Part shown: piece after piece, positions 8,283 through 20,271 of the stretch
How positions within the stretch are numbered: position 1 is the stretch's first letter
Layout of the letters: the number at the start of each line of letters is the position of its first letter
Source of the DNA: Amaricoccus sp.
GTDB lineage: Bacteria > Pseudomonadota > Alphaproteobacteria > Rhodobacterales > Rhodobacteraceae
NCBI RefSeq assembly: GCF_017993425.1
Contig: NZ_JAGOMQ010000019.1
Span: 16,554 to 80,553 of the forward strand
Direction: 5' to 3'
DNA: 64,000 nucleotides
Made by a program: the position numbers and the translations under genes
Notes under the pieces: model-generated
Databases searched by the model: none
What the model was told of the DNA's origin: nothing
Seen by the model: the letters and a program-made list of their open reading frames with translations, nothing else

Positions 8283-10829
8283 TCAGCTCCGCATCCGCAG
8301 GCCCTCGGGGTCCCAAGGGGGCGCGAGCGCGATGTGGGCGGGGCGGCGGACGCCGAGGATCTCGACCTCGAACATGCCGTCGCCGGCCTCGATCGAGAGC
8401 TCGGCCGGCAGATAACCCTGGGCGAGCGACAGGCCGACCTCGTGGCCGTAGCCGCCGGAGGTGACCCAGCCGGCGACGCGCCAGGCGCCGTCGCGGCGGC
8501 CGTCGGGGTGGGAAACGGCGGCGCCGGCGGCGTCGAAGCGGTCGGGGCCGGTGCCATGCGGGGCGGCGACCGCGCTGAAGTCGCGGCCGGTGCGGGCCCA
8601 GATCGGCTCGTCGCCCATCACGTCGGCGTCGGCGGCGTCGATGACGAGGGTGACGCGGCGCAGGCGCGGGCCCTCGGCGGCCTCGCGGGCGGCGGCCTCG
8701 CGGCCGATGAAGGCGGACTTGTCGAGGTTCACGAACCGCTCCATCCCGCCCTCGAAGGGGCCGTAGATCGGGCGCAGCTCGGCGAACCAGGTCGGGAAGC
8801 CCTTCTCCAGCCGCATGGAGAGCAGCGCGCGCATCCCGAAATCGATGAGGCCGTGCGGCCGGCCGGCGTCGAGGATGGCGAGGTAGAGCGTGCGCAGGTA
8901 GCAGGGCTCGACCCAGATCTCATAGCCGAGCTCGCCGGTGTAGGAGAGCCGGTTGACGAGGGCAGGGCAGCCGGCGACGTCCATGGCGCGGTGGTCCATG
9001 AAGCGGAAGGCGGCGCCGGAGACGTCGGCGTCGACCAGCGCGGCGAGCAGGTCGCGCGAGAGCGGTCCGGCGATCATCAGCCCGACGAGCTTCTGTCCGA
9101 GGCGCTCGACGCGGACCGAGCCGTCGGCTGGCAGGTGGCGCTCGAACCAGCGCATGTGGTGGATCTGCGCGGCCGAGGAGCCCCAGACGTAGAAGCGGTC
9201 GGGGGCGGCGCGGGCGATGGTGAAGTCGCCGATCAGCTTGCCGGCCTCGTTCAGCATGGGCGCGAGGACGATGCGGCCCACGCGGGGCATGACGTTGGTG
9301 AGGAGCCCGTTCAGCCAGTCCTCGGCGCCCGGGCCGGTCACGGCGTATTTGGCGAAGTTGGCGATCTCGGTGACGCCGACGCCGCCGCGGACGGCGCGGA
9401 CCTCGTTGCCCACGTGCTCGAAGTCGTTCGAGCGGTGGAAGGAGAGCGCATCGCGCGGCTCGACGCCCGCGGGCGCGAACCAGAGCGGGACCTCGAGGCC
9501 CCAGGTGACGCCCATAACCGCGCCCCGGTCGCGGGTCATGATGTCGTAGAGCGGCGTCGTCTGCGCGGGGCGGGCGGCGACAAGCTCCTCGTTGGGGAAG
9601 CGGATCGAGAAGCGGCGGGAGTAGTTCTCGCGCACCTTGGCGTTGACATAGCGCAGCGTCGTCCAGTCGCCGAAGCGGGCGACGTCCATGCCGAAGACGT
9701 CGTGGCCGGGGTCGCCGGTCGTCATCCAGTTCGCGAGAGCGAGGCCGACGCCGCCGCCCTGGCTGAACCCCGCCATCACCGCGCAGGCGCACCAGAAGTT
9801 GGTGAGGCCCTGCACCGGGCCGACCAGCGGGTTGCCGTCGGGGGCGAAGGTGAAGGGGCCGTTGATCACCTGCTTGATGCCGGCGTTCTCGATGGCGGGG
9901 AAGTGGCGGAAGCCGACCTCCAGCGAGGGCGCGATGCGGTCGAGGTCGGGCTGCAGCAGCTCGTGGCCGAAGTCCCATGGCGTCGCCAGCGGCGACCACG
10001 GCTTCGCCGCCTTCTCGTAGGTTCCGAGCAGGATGCCGTCGCGTTCCTGCCGGGTGTAGATCTCGCCCTTGAAGTCGATGACGCCGACCAACTCGCGCCC
10101 CGTCGCGCGGTTGTAGGCGGCGACCTCGGGCATGGGCTCGGTGAGCAGATACATGTGCTCCATGGCGAGGAGCGGCAGCTCCAGCCCGACCATGCGGCCG
10201 ACCTCGCGTGCCCAGAGGCCGCCGGCGTTGACGACGTGCTCGGCGCGGATCGTGCCGTGCTCCGTGACGACGTTCCACATGCCGTCGGGGTCCTGCGTCA
10301 GCTCGACGACGCGGTTGCGCAGGAGGATGGTCGCGCCGAGCTTCTGGGCCGCCTTGGCGTAGGCGTGGGTGGTGCCGGAGGGGTCGAGATGGCCCTCGAC
10401 CGGGTCCCAGAGCGCGCCGACGAAGTGCGAGGGGTCCATCAGCGGGAACATCGCCGCCGCTTCGGAGGGCGTGATGATCTCGGTCTCCATGCCGAGGCAG
10501 CGGCCCTTGGCGTGGGCGAGGCGCAGGAAATCCATGCGCTCGGGGCTGTCGGCCATCATCACGCCGCCGGTCAGGTGCAGGCCGCAGCTCTGGCCGGACA
10601 GCGCCTCGAGCTCGCGGTAGAGGCCAACCGTGTAGGCCTGGAGCTTGGCGACGTTCGGGTCGCCGTTGAGGGTGTGGAAGCCGCCGGCGGCGTGCCAGGA
10701 CGAGCCGGAGGTCAGCTCGGAGCGCTCGATCAGGGTGACGTCCGTCCAGCCGGCGCGGGCGAGGTGGAAGAGCACCGAGCAGCCGACGACGCCGCCGCCG
10801 ATCACCGCAACCCGCGTCTCCGTGCGCAT
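8283..10829 (-). CDS. FAD-dependent dimethylglycine/sarcosine dehydrogenase-like protein with GcvT domain
   Basis: The 848-residue product combines an N-terminal DAO-type FAD domain (VAVIGGGVVGCSVLFHLARA) with a C-terminal folate-binding aminomethyltransferase (GcvT) region. SGSSWHAAGGFH contains the His that carries covalent FAD in dimethylglycine and sarcosine dehydrogenases. The GcvT part includes YTGELGYEIWV and GMRALLSMRLEKGFPTW. Such enzymes demethylate N-methyl amines and pass the one-carbon unit to tetrahydrofolate. The exact substrate cannot be told from sequence. It is last in a minus-strand operon, 10 bases after the hydrolase gene. Confidence 0.88.
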   Translation of the reverse strand: MRTETRVAVIGGGVVGCSVLFHLARAGWTDVTLIERSELTSGSSWHAAGGFHTLNGDPNVAKLQAYTVGLYRELEALSGQSCGLHLTGGVMMADSPERMDFLRLAHAKGRCLGMETEIITPSEAAAMFPLMDPSHFVGALWDPVEGHLDPSGTTHAYAKAAQKLGATILLRNRVVELTQDPDGMWNVVTEHGTIRAEHVVNAGGLWAREVGRMVGLELPLLAMEHMYLLTEPMPEVAAYNRATGRELVGVIDFKGEIYTRQERDGILLGTYEKAAKPWSPLATPWDFGHELLQPDLDRIAPSLEVGFRHFPAIENAGIKQVINGPFTFAPDGNPLVGPVQGLTNFWCACAVMAGFSQGGGVGLALANWMTTGDPGHDVFGMDVARFGDWTTLRYVNAKVRENYSRRFSIRFPNEELVAARPAQTTPLYDIMTRDRGAVMGVTWGLEVPLWFAPAGVEPRDALSFHRSNDFEHVGNEVRAVRGGVGVTEIANFAKYAVTGPGAEDWLNGLLTNVMPRVGRIVLAPMLNEAGKLIGDFTIARAAPDRFYVWGSSAAQIHHMRWFERHLPADGSVRVERLGQKLVGLMIAGPLSRDLLAALVDADVSGAAFRFMDHRAMDVAGCPALVNRLSYTGELGYEIWVEPCYLRTLYLAILDAGRPHGLIDFGMRALLSMRLEKGFPTWFAELRPIYGPFEGGMERFVNLDKSAFIGREAAAREAAEGPRLRRVTLVIDAADADVMGDEPIWARTGRDFSAVAAPHGTGPDRFDAAGAAVSHPDGRRDGAWRVAGWVTSGGYGHEVGLSLAQGYLPAELSIEAGDGMFEVEILGVRRPAHIALAPPWDPEGLRMRS

Positions 10830-10839
10830 GGGCGCTCCT

Positions 10840-11661
10840 TCAGGCGAGAACCGCGGCGACGAGGTCGGAGTCCGGGTCGGTCAGCGCCTCGATGACGTCG
10901 AAGTGGTGGCGGCCGGGGTCGATCGTCTGCTCCATCTCGGCGCGGAGCCCGGTCCAGATGTTGGCGAGCAGCGTCGACTGGCGGATGAACTCCGGGCGCT
11001 CGGCGTCGCCGACCCAGACATGGGCGCGCGTCCCGGCGCGCGGATAGAGGAGCGCGGGGCTCTCGGCCGCGGCCTCGCCGGGGTCGAGGCGGAGGTCGGC
11101 GTTCATGGCGAGGCGCAGGAGCGGGCGGAGGTCGTGCAGGCCGCTGATCGAGACGACGCGGTCGACGCGGGCGGCGACCCGCTCGGGCAGCGCGCTGCCC
11201 TCGCAGGCCTGGCGGGTGACGAGGTGGCCGCCGGCAGAATGGCCGACGAGGACGATCCGGCCCTGGATCGCCGCGGCGATCTGGGTGACCGCCTCGCCGA
11301 TCGCGGCGGTGATGGTCGAGATGCGCGCGGCGGGGGCGAGCGGGTAGCTCGGCATGGCGACGACCCAGCCGCGGGCGAGCGGGCCGGCGGCGAGGTGCGA
11401 GAAGGAGCTGCGATCGAAGCGCAGCCAGTAGCCGCCGTGGACGAAGACGACGACGCCGGCGGCCGGCCCCTCCGGCATGAAGATGTCCACCGTCTCGCGC
11501 GGGTCGCGGCCGTAGGGCAGGCCCTCGCGGCGGCGGTCGGCGGCGAGGTCGGCGCGGAAGGCGGCGGCGGCCTGCCGCCAGCGCTCGGGCCAGGCCTCGC
11601 CGTCGGGGATGTGCGGCGTGTTGGCGTAGGCGTCGTCCCAGTCGACGATCTGCCCGGACAT
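10840..11661 (-). CDS. Alpha/beta hydrolase, kynurenine-formamidase-like
   Basis: The 273-residue product has an oxyanion-hole motif VVFVHGGYWLRFD and the nucleophile elbow VLVGHSAGGHL. A likely acid/His pair lies near the end (DPGRHHFDVIEAL). HGGYW is typical of arylformamidase/kynurenine-formamidase-like hydrolases; HSAGG also occurs in related carboxylesterases. No signal peptide is present, so it is cytoplasmic. It sits between a lone RAM-domain gene (3 bases upstream) and the FAD/GcvT oxidoreductase (10 bases downstream), suggesting the operon cleaves an ester or amide and then oxidises an N-methyl product. That pathway is inference. Confidence 0.82.
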   Translation of the reverse strand: MSGQIVDWDDAYANTPHIPDGEAWPERWRQAAAAFRADLAADRRREGLPYGRDPRETVDIFMPEGPAAGVVVFVHGGYWLRFDRSSFSHLAAGPLARGWVVAMPSYPLAPAARISTITAAIGEAVTQIAAAIQGRIVLVGHSAGGHLVTRQACEGSALPERVAARVDRVVSISGLHDLRPLLRLAMNADLRLDPGEAAAESPALLYPRAGTRAHVWVGDAERPEFIRQSTLLANIWTGLRAEMEQTIDPGRHHFDVIEALTDPDSDLVAAVLA

Positions 11662-11664
11662 GAC

Positions 11665-11901
11665 TCAGAACGCCTTGAAGGTCATCGTCGTCAGGCTCCG
11701 CTCAACATGGGGGATGTCGCGCAGCCGCTCGTTGACGAAGCGGCCGACGTCCTCGCCGTCGGGGATGTAGACCTTCATGATCAGGTCCCAGTCGCCCGAG
11801 GTGGAATAGAGCTCCGAGGCGAACTCGCGGTCGTAGATGGCGTCCGCCGCCTCGTAGGTCCGCCCCGGCCGGCAGCGGAGCTGGATGAACACGCAGATCA
11901 T
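11665..11901 (-). CDS. Stand-alone Lrp/AsnC ligand-binding (RAM) domain protein
   Basis: The 78-residue product is just the C-terminal effector domain of Lrp/AsnC regulators: VFIQLRCRPGRTYEAAD, TSGDWDLIMKVYI and HVERSLTTMTF. There is no helix-turn-helix. Stand-alone domains of this kind oligomerise and bind amino acids; their roles are mostly unknown. It is the first gene of the operon with the hydrolase and the FAD/GcvT oxidoreductase, so sensing of a pathway metabolite is possible. Start ATG is at 11901, with a purine-rich GAGAGG just upstream. Confidence 0.85.
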   Translation of the reverse strand: MICVFIQLRCRPGRTYEAADAIYDREFASELYSTSGDWDLIMKVYIPDGEDVGRFVNERLRDIPHVERSLTTMTFKAF

Positions 11902-11992
11902 GTGAAGCCTCTCCCCGCGTGGGCCGGAGATTGCCCCGGGCCGGCGGTGTTTCGCAACGCAAATCTCCCGGCGCGATGTGTCGAGTCGGGGG

Positions 11993-13252
11993 TCAGATGA
12001 TCAGGCTGGTGATCACGGTGTCCTCGGTGATGTCCTGGAAGGAGAACCCGGCGGCGCTCATGCGCGCCTCCAGCCCGTCGAAATCGGCGCGGCCGTGGCT
12101 CTCGATGCCGAGGAGGACGGAGCCGAAGTTGCGGGCGGACTTCTTGAGGTACTCGAAGCGGCTGATGTCGTCGTGGGGGCCGAGGGTGTTCAGGAACTCG
12201 CGCAGCGCGCCGGGGCGCTGCGGCAGGCGGAGGATGTAGTACTTCTTGCGGCCCTCCCAGCGCAGGGCGCGCTCCTTGACGTCGGGCAGGCGCTCGAAGT
12301 CGAAGTTGCCGCCGGAGACGACGGCGACGACGGTCCGGCCGGTGAGGTCGAGGTCGCGGAGGGCGTCGATGGCGAGGGCGCCGGCGGGCTCCAGCACGAT
12401 GCCCTCGACGTTGAGGAGGTCGACCATGGTGCCGCAGATGCGGTCCTCCGGAGCGATCAGCACGTCCTCGGGCGCGAAGCGGCGGAGCTCGGCGAAGGTC
12501 AGGTCGCCGATGCGCGCCACCGCGGCGCCGTCGACGAAATTGTCGACCTTCGGCAGCGTCACCACCTCGCCGGCCTCGAGCGCGGCGCGCAGGCTCGGGC
12601 CGCCGGCCGGCTCGACGAAGCGGAAGCCGGTGGCGGGCGAGAGCGCGGAGAAGGCGCGCACCATGCCGGCGGCGAGGCCGCCGCCGCCGACCGGCAGGAC
12701 GAGGAGGTCGGGCGTCGTCCCCTCGGGCAGCTGGTCGAGGATCTCGAGCGCGCAGGTGGCCTGGCCCTCGATGACGTCGGCCGAATCGAACGGCGGCAGG
12801 AAGGTCGCGCCCGCCTCGGCGCAATAGGCCTGCGCCGAGGCCAGCGTCGCGTCGAAGTAGTCGCCGACGAGGCGGATCTCGACCTGGCCGCCGCCGAACT
12901 GCCGGGTCTTGTCGATCTTCTGCTGCGGCGTTGTCACCGGCATGAAGACGACGCCCTCGGTCCCGTAGTGGCGGCAGGCGAAGGCCATGCCCTGGGCGTG
13001 GTTGCCGGCGGAGGCGCAGACGAATCGCCGCCGCGTCGGGTCGGCGGCCAGCGCCTTGCGCATCGCGTTGGCGGCGCCGCGGATCTTGTAGGAGCGAACC
13101 GGGCTCAGATCCTCGCGCTTCAGCCAGATCTCGGCGCCGTGGCGGGCGCTGAGGTAGTCGTTCCGCTGCAGCGGCGTCGGGTCGAAGATCGATCGGAGCT
13201 CGGCCTCGGCGGCGCGGACGGCGGCGGTGAAGTCCGGGGGGGCGGCTGTCAT
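11993..13252 (-). CDS. ilvA: Threonine ammonia-lyase (threonine dehydratase)
   Basis: IlvA deaminates threonine to 2-oxobutanoate, the first step of isoleucine synthesis, using PLP. The 419-residue product has the PLP lysine in PVRSYKIRGAANA, the cofactor loop SAGNHAQGMAFAC and the phosphate-binding PVGGGGLAAGM. A single C-terminal ACT-like region (YYILRLPQRPGALREFLNTL) fits the short form of the enzyme. The frame is open far upstream, but that part is only antisense to the neighbouring gene; the ATG at 13252 gives a normal length. It is transcribed divergently from the DUF900 gene with a 126-base spacer between starts. Confidence 0.93.
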   Translation of the reverse strand: MTAAPPDFTAAVRAAEAELRSIFDPTPLQRNDYLSARHGAEIWLKREDLSPVRSYKIRGAANAMRKALAADPTRRRFVCASAGNHAQGMAFACRHYGTEGVVFMPVTTPQQKIDKTRQFGGGQVEIRLVGDYFDATLASAQAYCAEAGATFLPPFDSADVIEGQATCALEILDQLPEGTTPDLLVLPVGGGGLAAGMVRAFSALSPATGFRFVEPAGGPSLRAALEAGEVVTLPKVDNFVDGAAVARIGDLTFAELRRFAPEDVLIAPEDRICGTMVDLLNVEGIVLEPAGALAIDALRDLDLTGRTVVAVVSGGNFDFERLPDVKERALRWEGRKKYYILRLPQRPGALREFLNTLGPHDDISRFEYLKKSARNFGSVLLGIESHGRADFDGLEARMSAAGFSFQDITEDTVITSLII

Positions 13253-13378
13253 GGCGCGCCCGCTAGCACGGCCGGCGCCGGACCGCCAGTGCGCCGCGCG
13301 GGCGCGCCGGCCCCGCTGGCGCGCCGCGCCGGTCCGGCCTAAGACTCGCTCCCGACGACCCGGGGAGGGGCCCGCCCG

Positions 13379-14509
13379 ATGACGCTGCTGACACGCCGAC
13401 GCTTCGCCTCGCTCGCGGCCGCCGCCGGCCTCGCCGCCGGTTGCGCGCCGCGCGGCGCCATCACCATGGCGTCGCCCCCGCCCGGCCTCGACGGGACGAT
13501 CGCCCATATCGTCGTCGCCACCTCGCGGCGCGAGGTCGAGGGCCAGCCGATCTTCACCCGGGCCCGCGCCACGCCGCCCACCTTCGCGACCTTCGACGTC
13601 TGGGTGCCGCCGGAGCACGCGCTCGGCTCGGTCACCTTCCCCGAGAAGCAGCCGCCGAACTTCGCGACCGATTTCGTCACCCTCGGCGCGCGGCGGCTGT
13701 CGGGCGAGGCCGCGTTCATCCGGGCGGTCAACGACTCGCTGGCGGCGAACCCGCAATACGAGGGCCGCGCCAGCCTCTTCGTCCACGGCTACAACACCAA
13801 CTTCGCCGAGGGCCTCTACCGGCACGCGCAGATCTACACCGACTATGGCAAGCGGGCCGCGCCGGTGCAGTTCGCCTGGCCCTCGGCGGCCTCGGCGAAG
13901 GGCTACGTCTACGACCGGGAGAGCGTGCTCTACTCCCGTGACGCGCTCGAGCAGACCATCGCCGCGCTGGCGCGGACCAACGCCCGCGAGATCAACCTCA
14001 TCGCGCACTCGATGGGGTGCCTCCTGATGATGGAGACGCTGCGCACCATGGCGCGCATCGGCTATCCGGAGGTGTTCTCGCGCATCAACGCGGTGCTCCT
14101 GCTGTCGCCCGACATCGAGATCGACGTGTTCCGTATCCAGGCCCCGCCGGTGATCGCGCGGGGCGTGCCGATCTTCGTCGTGGTCTCCACCCGCGACCGG
14201 GCCCTGATGCTCGCCATGATGGTGCGCGCCGAGCGGACGCCGCGCGTGGGTTCGATCTCCTCGCCGGAGGAGCTCGGCATCGACGACGTGACGGTGATCG
14301 ACCTCAGCAACGTCAACGCCGGCGGCGGCATGGGCCATTTCGCGCTCGCCCGCTCGCCGGAGCTGATCGAGCTGCTGCGCGGGCTGCGCGAGAACGGCAT
14401 CGACGTCCTCGACGAGTCGCGCCAGCGCGGCCTGTTCGAGACCGGGGTCTCGCTGATCCAGCGGGGCGCCGACCTGCTGGTCGAGCCGCTGTCGCCGATG
14501 GGACAGTGA
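13379..14509 (+). CDS. Exported DUF900-type alpha/beta hydrolase lipoprotein
   Basis: The 376-residue product starts with a Tat-like, lipoprotein-type signal (LLTRRRFASLAAAAGLAAGC), with the lipobox Cys at about residue 22. The body is a DUF900 alpha/beta hydrolase: SLFVHGYNTNFAEGLYRHAQ, LIAHSMGCLLMMETL with the nucleophile Ser, and a later acid/His region (DLSNVNAGGGMGHFALA). A membrane-bound esterase or lipase role is likely; the substrate is unknown. Start ATG follows GGGGAGGG. Its 3' end converges on the ATP-grasp gene, 82 bases away. Confidence 0.85.
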   Translation: MTLLTRRRFASLAAAAGLAAGCAPRGAITMASPPPGLDGTIAHIVVATSRREVEGQPIFTRARATPPTFATFDVWVPPEHALGSVTFPEKQPPNFATDFVTLGARRLSGEAAFIRAVNDSLAANPQYEGRASLFVHGYNTNFAEGLYRHAQIYTDYGKRAAPVQFAWPSAASAKGYVYDRESVLYSRDALEQTIAALARTNAREINLIAHSMGCLLMMETLRTMARIGYPEVFSRINAVLLLSPDIEIDVFRIQAPPVIARGVPIFVVVSTRDRALMLAMMVRAERTPRVGSISSPEELGIDDVTVIDLSNVNAGGGMGHFALARSPELIELLRGLRENGIDVLDESRQRGLFETGVSLIQRGADLLVEPLSPMGQ

Positions 14510-14591
14510 AACCGGACCGGGGGCGAGCGCCTCGGGCGAGCGCTCTTTCCCACGCAGCAAGCGGTGTCGGCAGATCGCCCCCCGCCGCGGA

Positions 14592-17334
<2,743 letters not shown>

Positions 17335-17641
17335 GTTCTGGAAAATTCGCGCGACTACAGGAACTTATTTTGGAATGATCAAGGCCGACCGTTAAGGGAC
17401 GCTAACAGAGCCTTAACTGAACGTAGCGGAACGATACCGGAACCAACCAGAGCAAACTGAAGCATATTCGCCGGGTCATGCTTCAGGTGCGCAGAACCAT
17501 CTCGCGCGGTTTTTCCTTCTGTTCCGACGGGGCGGTCCCCGTAGCCGCACCGCGAGCCATGCGGGGTGCCGCATGCCAAAGGCTTGGGGACCTGCCGATG
17601 CCGGATGAAAGGATCGGGGCGGCGGTGACGGGCGGGCTGCC
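17335..17641. other. Spacer between guaB and the IclR remnant
   Basis: About 300 bases without a credible gene. Its first 150 bases are clearly more AT-rich than the neighbours and contain TTAA near 17392 and TAAC 7 bases later, a weak CtrA-like pattern. If the IclR remnant once had a DNA-binding domain, it should lie here, but I see no helix-turn-helix in any frame. Confidence 0.4.
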
Positions 17642-18152
17642 AACTGGCACAAGGCCGGCGCGCTGGTTCGGCTCTCGCTCGTCCAGGGGGACGAACTTCG
17701 GTTCGTCAGCCAGTTCCAAGGCGCGAAGTCGGGGCTCAGGTACGACCCCGACGCGGGAACGGTGGTTCGGCTGTCCTGCTCGGCGACCGGCATGGCCTGG
17801 CTATCCCAGCTTTCAGAAGAGGAAGCCCTCAGGAAGATCTATCGGCAAGGGATCGGCCAGCCTGACGAGTTCGGCCCGGCCGCTCCGACCTGGGTTGACG
17901 AACTGAGGACTGCCCCGCCGAGGCTCGCGAATGCGGCTGGGCGCGTCGGTCGACGAAACCTCGGCGCTGGGGACGGCAGCCCTTGCCGCTCCGATCAACG
18001 GCGAGGAAAGCAAGAAGCCCGTGGGGGTCGTCAGTATCGCAGGCCGGAATGTGCTGCTGACCGAGGCACGACGGCGGGAGCTGTCGGCTGACCTGCTCGT
18101 CGTTAGCCGGGAGCTGGCACATGGCGCGGTCCAATCGGCGCTCAATAATATC
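17642..18152 (+). pseudogene. Decayed IclR-family regulator (effector-binding domain only)
   Basis: Pieces of an IclR C-terminal domain can be read in three frames. From 17642: NWHKAGALVRLSLVQGDELR, then FVSQFQGAKSGLRYDPDAG and SATGMAWLSQLSEEEALRKI. Near 17905-17930 a second frame gives AEARECGWA. From 17931 a third frame gives GASVDETSALGTAALAAPI and VGVVSIAGRNVLLTEARR, ending near 18152. At least two indels are needed, and the N-terminal helix-turn-helix is missing. The remnant runs into the 3' end of the opposite DUF2794 gene. It cannot make a working regulator. Confidence 0.8.
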
Positions 18153-18489
18153 AGATCGCGCGGATCAGCTTGCGCTCCAGCACCCGCAGCACCTGGCGGA
18201 GGTCGCCGCCGCGGCGGAGGATGCTTCCGTCCATGCCGATGACGGCGTACTCGCCCTGGCGGCCGGCGAGCCGCGGGCGTTTCTCGATGCGGTAGAGCGG
18301 GTGCTCGGCGGTGTGGCGAAAGACCGAGAACACCGCCGCCTCGCGCAGCATGGCGATGCCGTAGTCGCGCCACAGCCCGGCGGCGACGAAGCGGCCGTAG
18401 AGGTCGAGGATGATCGCGAGCTCGCGGCGGTGAAAGGCTACGCGGTCGGGATAGCTCGGGAACGGGGCGATCTCGGCGCTGTGGACCAT
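18151..18489 (-). CDS. DUF2794 family protein
   Basis: A 112-residue cytoplasmic protein of a family found widely in alphaproteobacteria and of unknown function. Typical patterns are visible: VAFHRRELAIILDLYGRFVA, LWRDYGIAMLREAAVFSVFR, YRIEKRPRLAGRQGEYAVIG and a final QVLRVLERKL. The ATG at 18489 gives the usual length. It is divergent from the gamma-glutamyltransferase gene, and its 3' end overlaps the tail of the IclR remnant by two bases. Confidence 0.88.
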   Translation of the reverse strand: MVHSAEIAPFPSYPDRVAFHRRELAIILDLYGRFVAAGLWRDYGIAMLREAAVFSVFRHTAEHPLYRIEKRPRLAGRQGEYAVIGMDGSILRRGGDLRQVLRVLERKLIRAI

Positions 18490-18621
18490 GGCCCGAGCAT
18501 GGCGGCGGCCCCGGGCTTTGGCAAGCGCCGGCGCGTGGCCGGGGAGCAGCGAGACGAAACATGGTTGCCAAGCCCGGCTGCGGCCGGTTGACTGGGGTTT
18601 CGAACCACGAGCCGGATCCCC

Positions 18622-20205
18622 TTGCGCGACTTCCAGACCCCCGGGCGCTCGCTCGTCTACGCCGCGAACGGCCTCTGCGCCGCCTCGCACCCGCTGGCGG
18701 CGCTGACCGCGGTGCGCCTGCTGCAGGAGGGAGCCAACGCCGTCGACGCGGCGATCGCCGCCGCCCTCGTCCTCGGGATCGCCGAGCCGCACATGACCGG
18801 GATCGGCGGCGACCTCTTCGTGCTGCTGAAGCCGCCGGGGGAGGAGCGCATCCTCGGGCTGAACGGCTCGGGTCGCGCCCCGGCGGGCCTCGAGGCCGCC
18901 GCGCTCCGCGCCGCCGGGCACGCGGTCGTGCCCCCGGACGCGGCCGCGGCCGTCACCGTCCCGGGAGCGATCGACGCCTTCCTGCGCCTCTCGGCGGAAT
19001 GGGGCCGGATCGGCCGCGAGGCGACGCTCGCGCCGGCGATCCGCGCCGCCGAGGCGGGCGTGCCGGTCGCGCCCCGCGTCGCCCTCGACTGGGAGACCGA
19101 GGCCCAGCGCCTGCGCGGGGACGCGCGGCGGTTCTACCTCCTCGACGGGCGCGTGCCGCGGGTCGGGCAGACCTTCCGCGCTCCCGGGCAGGCGGAGGTG
19201 CTGCGCCGCATCGCCCGCGACGGCCGCGCCGGCTTCTACGAGGGCGAGGTCGCCGAGGACATGGTCGCCTCGCTGCGCGCCCTCGGCGGCGCCCACACGC
19301 TCGACGACTTCGCGGCGACGCGCTGCGACTGGGTCGAGCCGGTCGCCGGTCCCTATCGCGGCCACGAGATCGTCGAGATCCCGCCTAACGGCCAGGGCGC
19401 GACGGCGATCCTGCTGGCCGGCATCCTCGGGCATTTCGACCTCGCCGCGCTCGACCCGCTCGGCGCCGAGCGGGCGCATCTCGAGGCCGAGGCGACGAAG
19501 CTCGCCTACGACGCCCGCGACCGCTTCATCTCGGACCCGTCGCATCCGGGGATGCGCGTCGACCGGATGCTCGCGCCGGAGACGGCGGCGGCGCTGGCGG
19601 CGCTGATCGACCCGGGCCGCGCCATGGCGGACCCGGCGCGCGCCGCCGGGGCGGTGCATCGCGAGACGATCTACCTGACGGTGGTCGACCGCGACCGCAT
19701 GGCGGTGTCGCTGATCTACTCGATCTATCACGGCTTCGGCTCGGGTCTCGCCTCGGCGCGGTTCGGGATCAATTTCCAGAACCGCGGCGCCGGGTTCACC
19801 CTCGCCGAGGGCCACCCGAACGAGGCCGGACCGGGCAAGCGGCCGATGCACACGATCATCCCCGGGATGCTCCGGCGCGAGGGACGGCTGGTCATGCCCT
19901 TCGGGGTGATGGGCGGGGCCTACCAGCCGACGGGGCACGCGCGGCTGGCGTCGAACCTGCTCGACTTCGGCATGGACCCGCAGGCGGCGATCGACGCGCC
20001 GCGGAGCTTCGCCCGCGACGGCGTGCTGACGCTGGAGGCGGGCTACGCGCCCGAGGTCGCGGCGGCGCTGGAGGCGCGCGGCCACCGGGTGGCGCGCGCC
20101 GCGAGCCCGATCGGCGGGGCGCAGGCGATCGTCATCGATGAGGCGCTGGGCGTGCTGGTCGGGGCGTCGGACCCGCGCAAGGACGGGTGCGCGCTGGGGT
20201 ATTGA
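18622..20205 (+). CDS. Gamma-glutamyltransferase family protein
   Basis: The 527-residue product is an Ntn-hydrolase of the gamma-glutamyltransferase family, which cleaves gamma-glutamyl amides after self-processing into two chains. The large chain has NAVDAAIAAALVLGIAEPHM and TGIGGDLFVLL. The small chain would begin at the Thr in RETIYLTVVDRDRMAVS, and later holds GKRPMHTIIPGML and GVMGGAYQPTGHA. No signal peptide is visible, so it may act in the cytoplasm, as some homologues do; the substrate is uncertain. The start appears to be TTG at 18622, giving MRDFQTPGRS, the normal beginning for this subgroup, but with only a weak ribosome site. Confidence 0.85.
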   Translation: MRDFQTPGRSLVYAANGLCAASHPLAALTAVRLLQEGANAVDAAIAAALVLGIAEPHMTGIGGDLFVLLKPPGEERILGLNGSGRAPAGLEAAALRAAGHAVVPPDAAAAVTVPGAIDAFLRLSAEWGRIGREATLAPAIRAAEAGVPVAPRVALDWETEAQRLRGDARRFYLLDGRVPRVGQTFRAPGQAEVLRRIARDGRAGFYEGEVAEDMVASLRALGGAHTLDDFAATRCDWVEPVAGPYRGHEIVEIPPNGQGATAILLAGILGHFDLAALDPLGAERAHLEAEATKLAYDARDRFISDPSHPGMRVDRMLAPETAAALAALIDPGRAMADPARAAGAVHRETIYLTVVDRDRMAVSLIYSIYHGFGSGLASARFGINFQNRGAGFTLAEGHPNEAGPGKRPMHTIIPGMLRREGRLVMPFGVMGGAYQPTGHARLASNLLDFGMDPQAAIDAPRSFARDGVLTLEAGYAPEVAAALEARGHRVARAASPIGGAQAIVIDEALGVLVGASDPRKDGCALGY

Positions 20206-20271
20206 CGCCCCGGGTGCAGGTGAGCTCTCGGGAGAGGACTCAGGCGAGGATGCGGGCGCGCTGCGCCGCCG

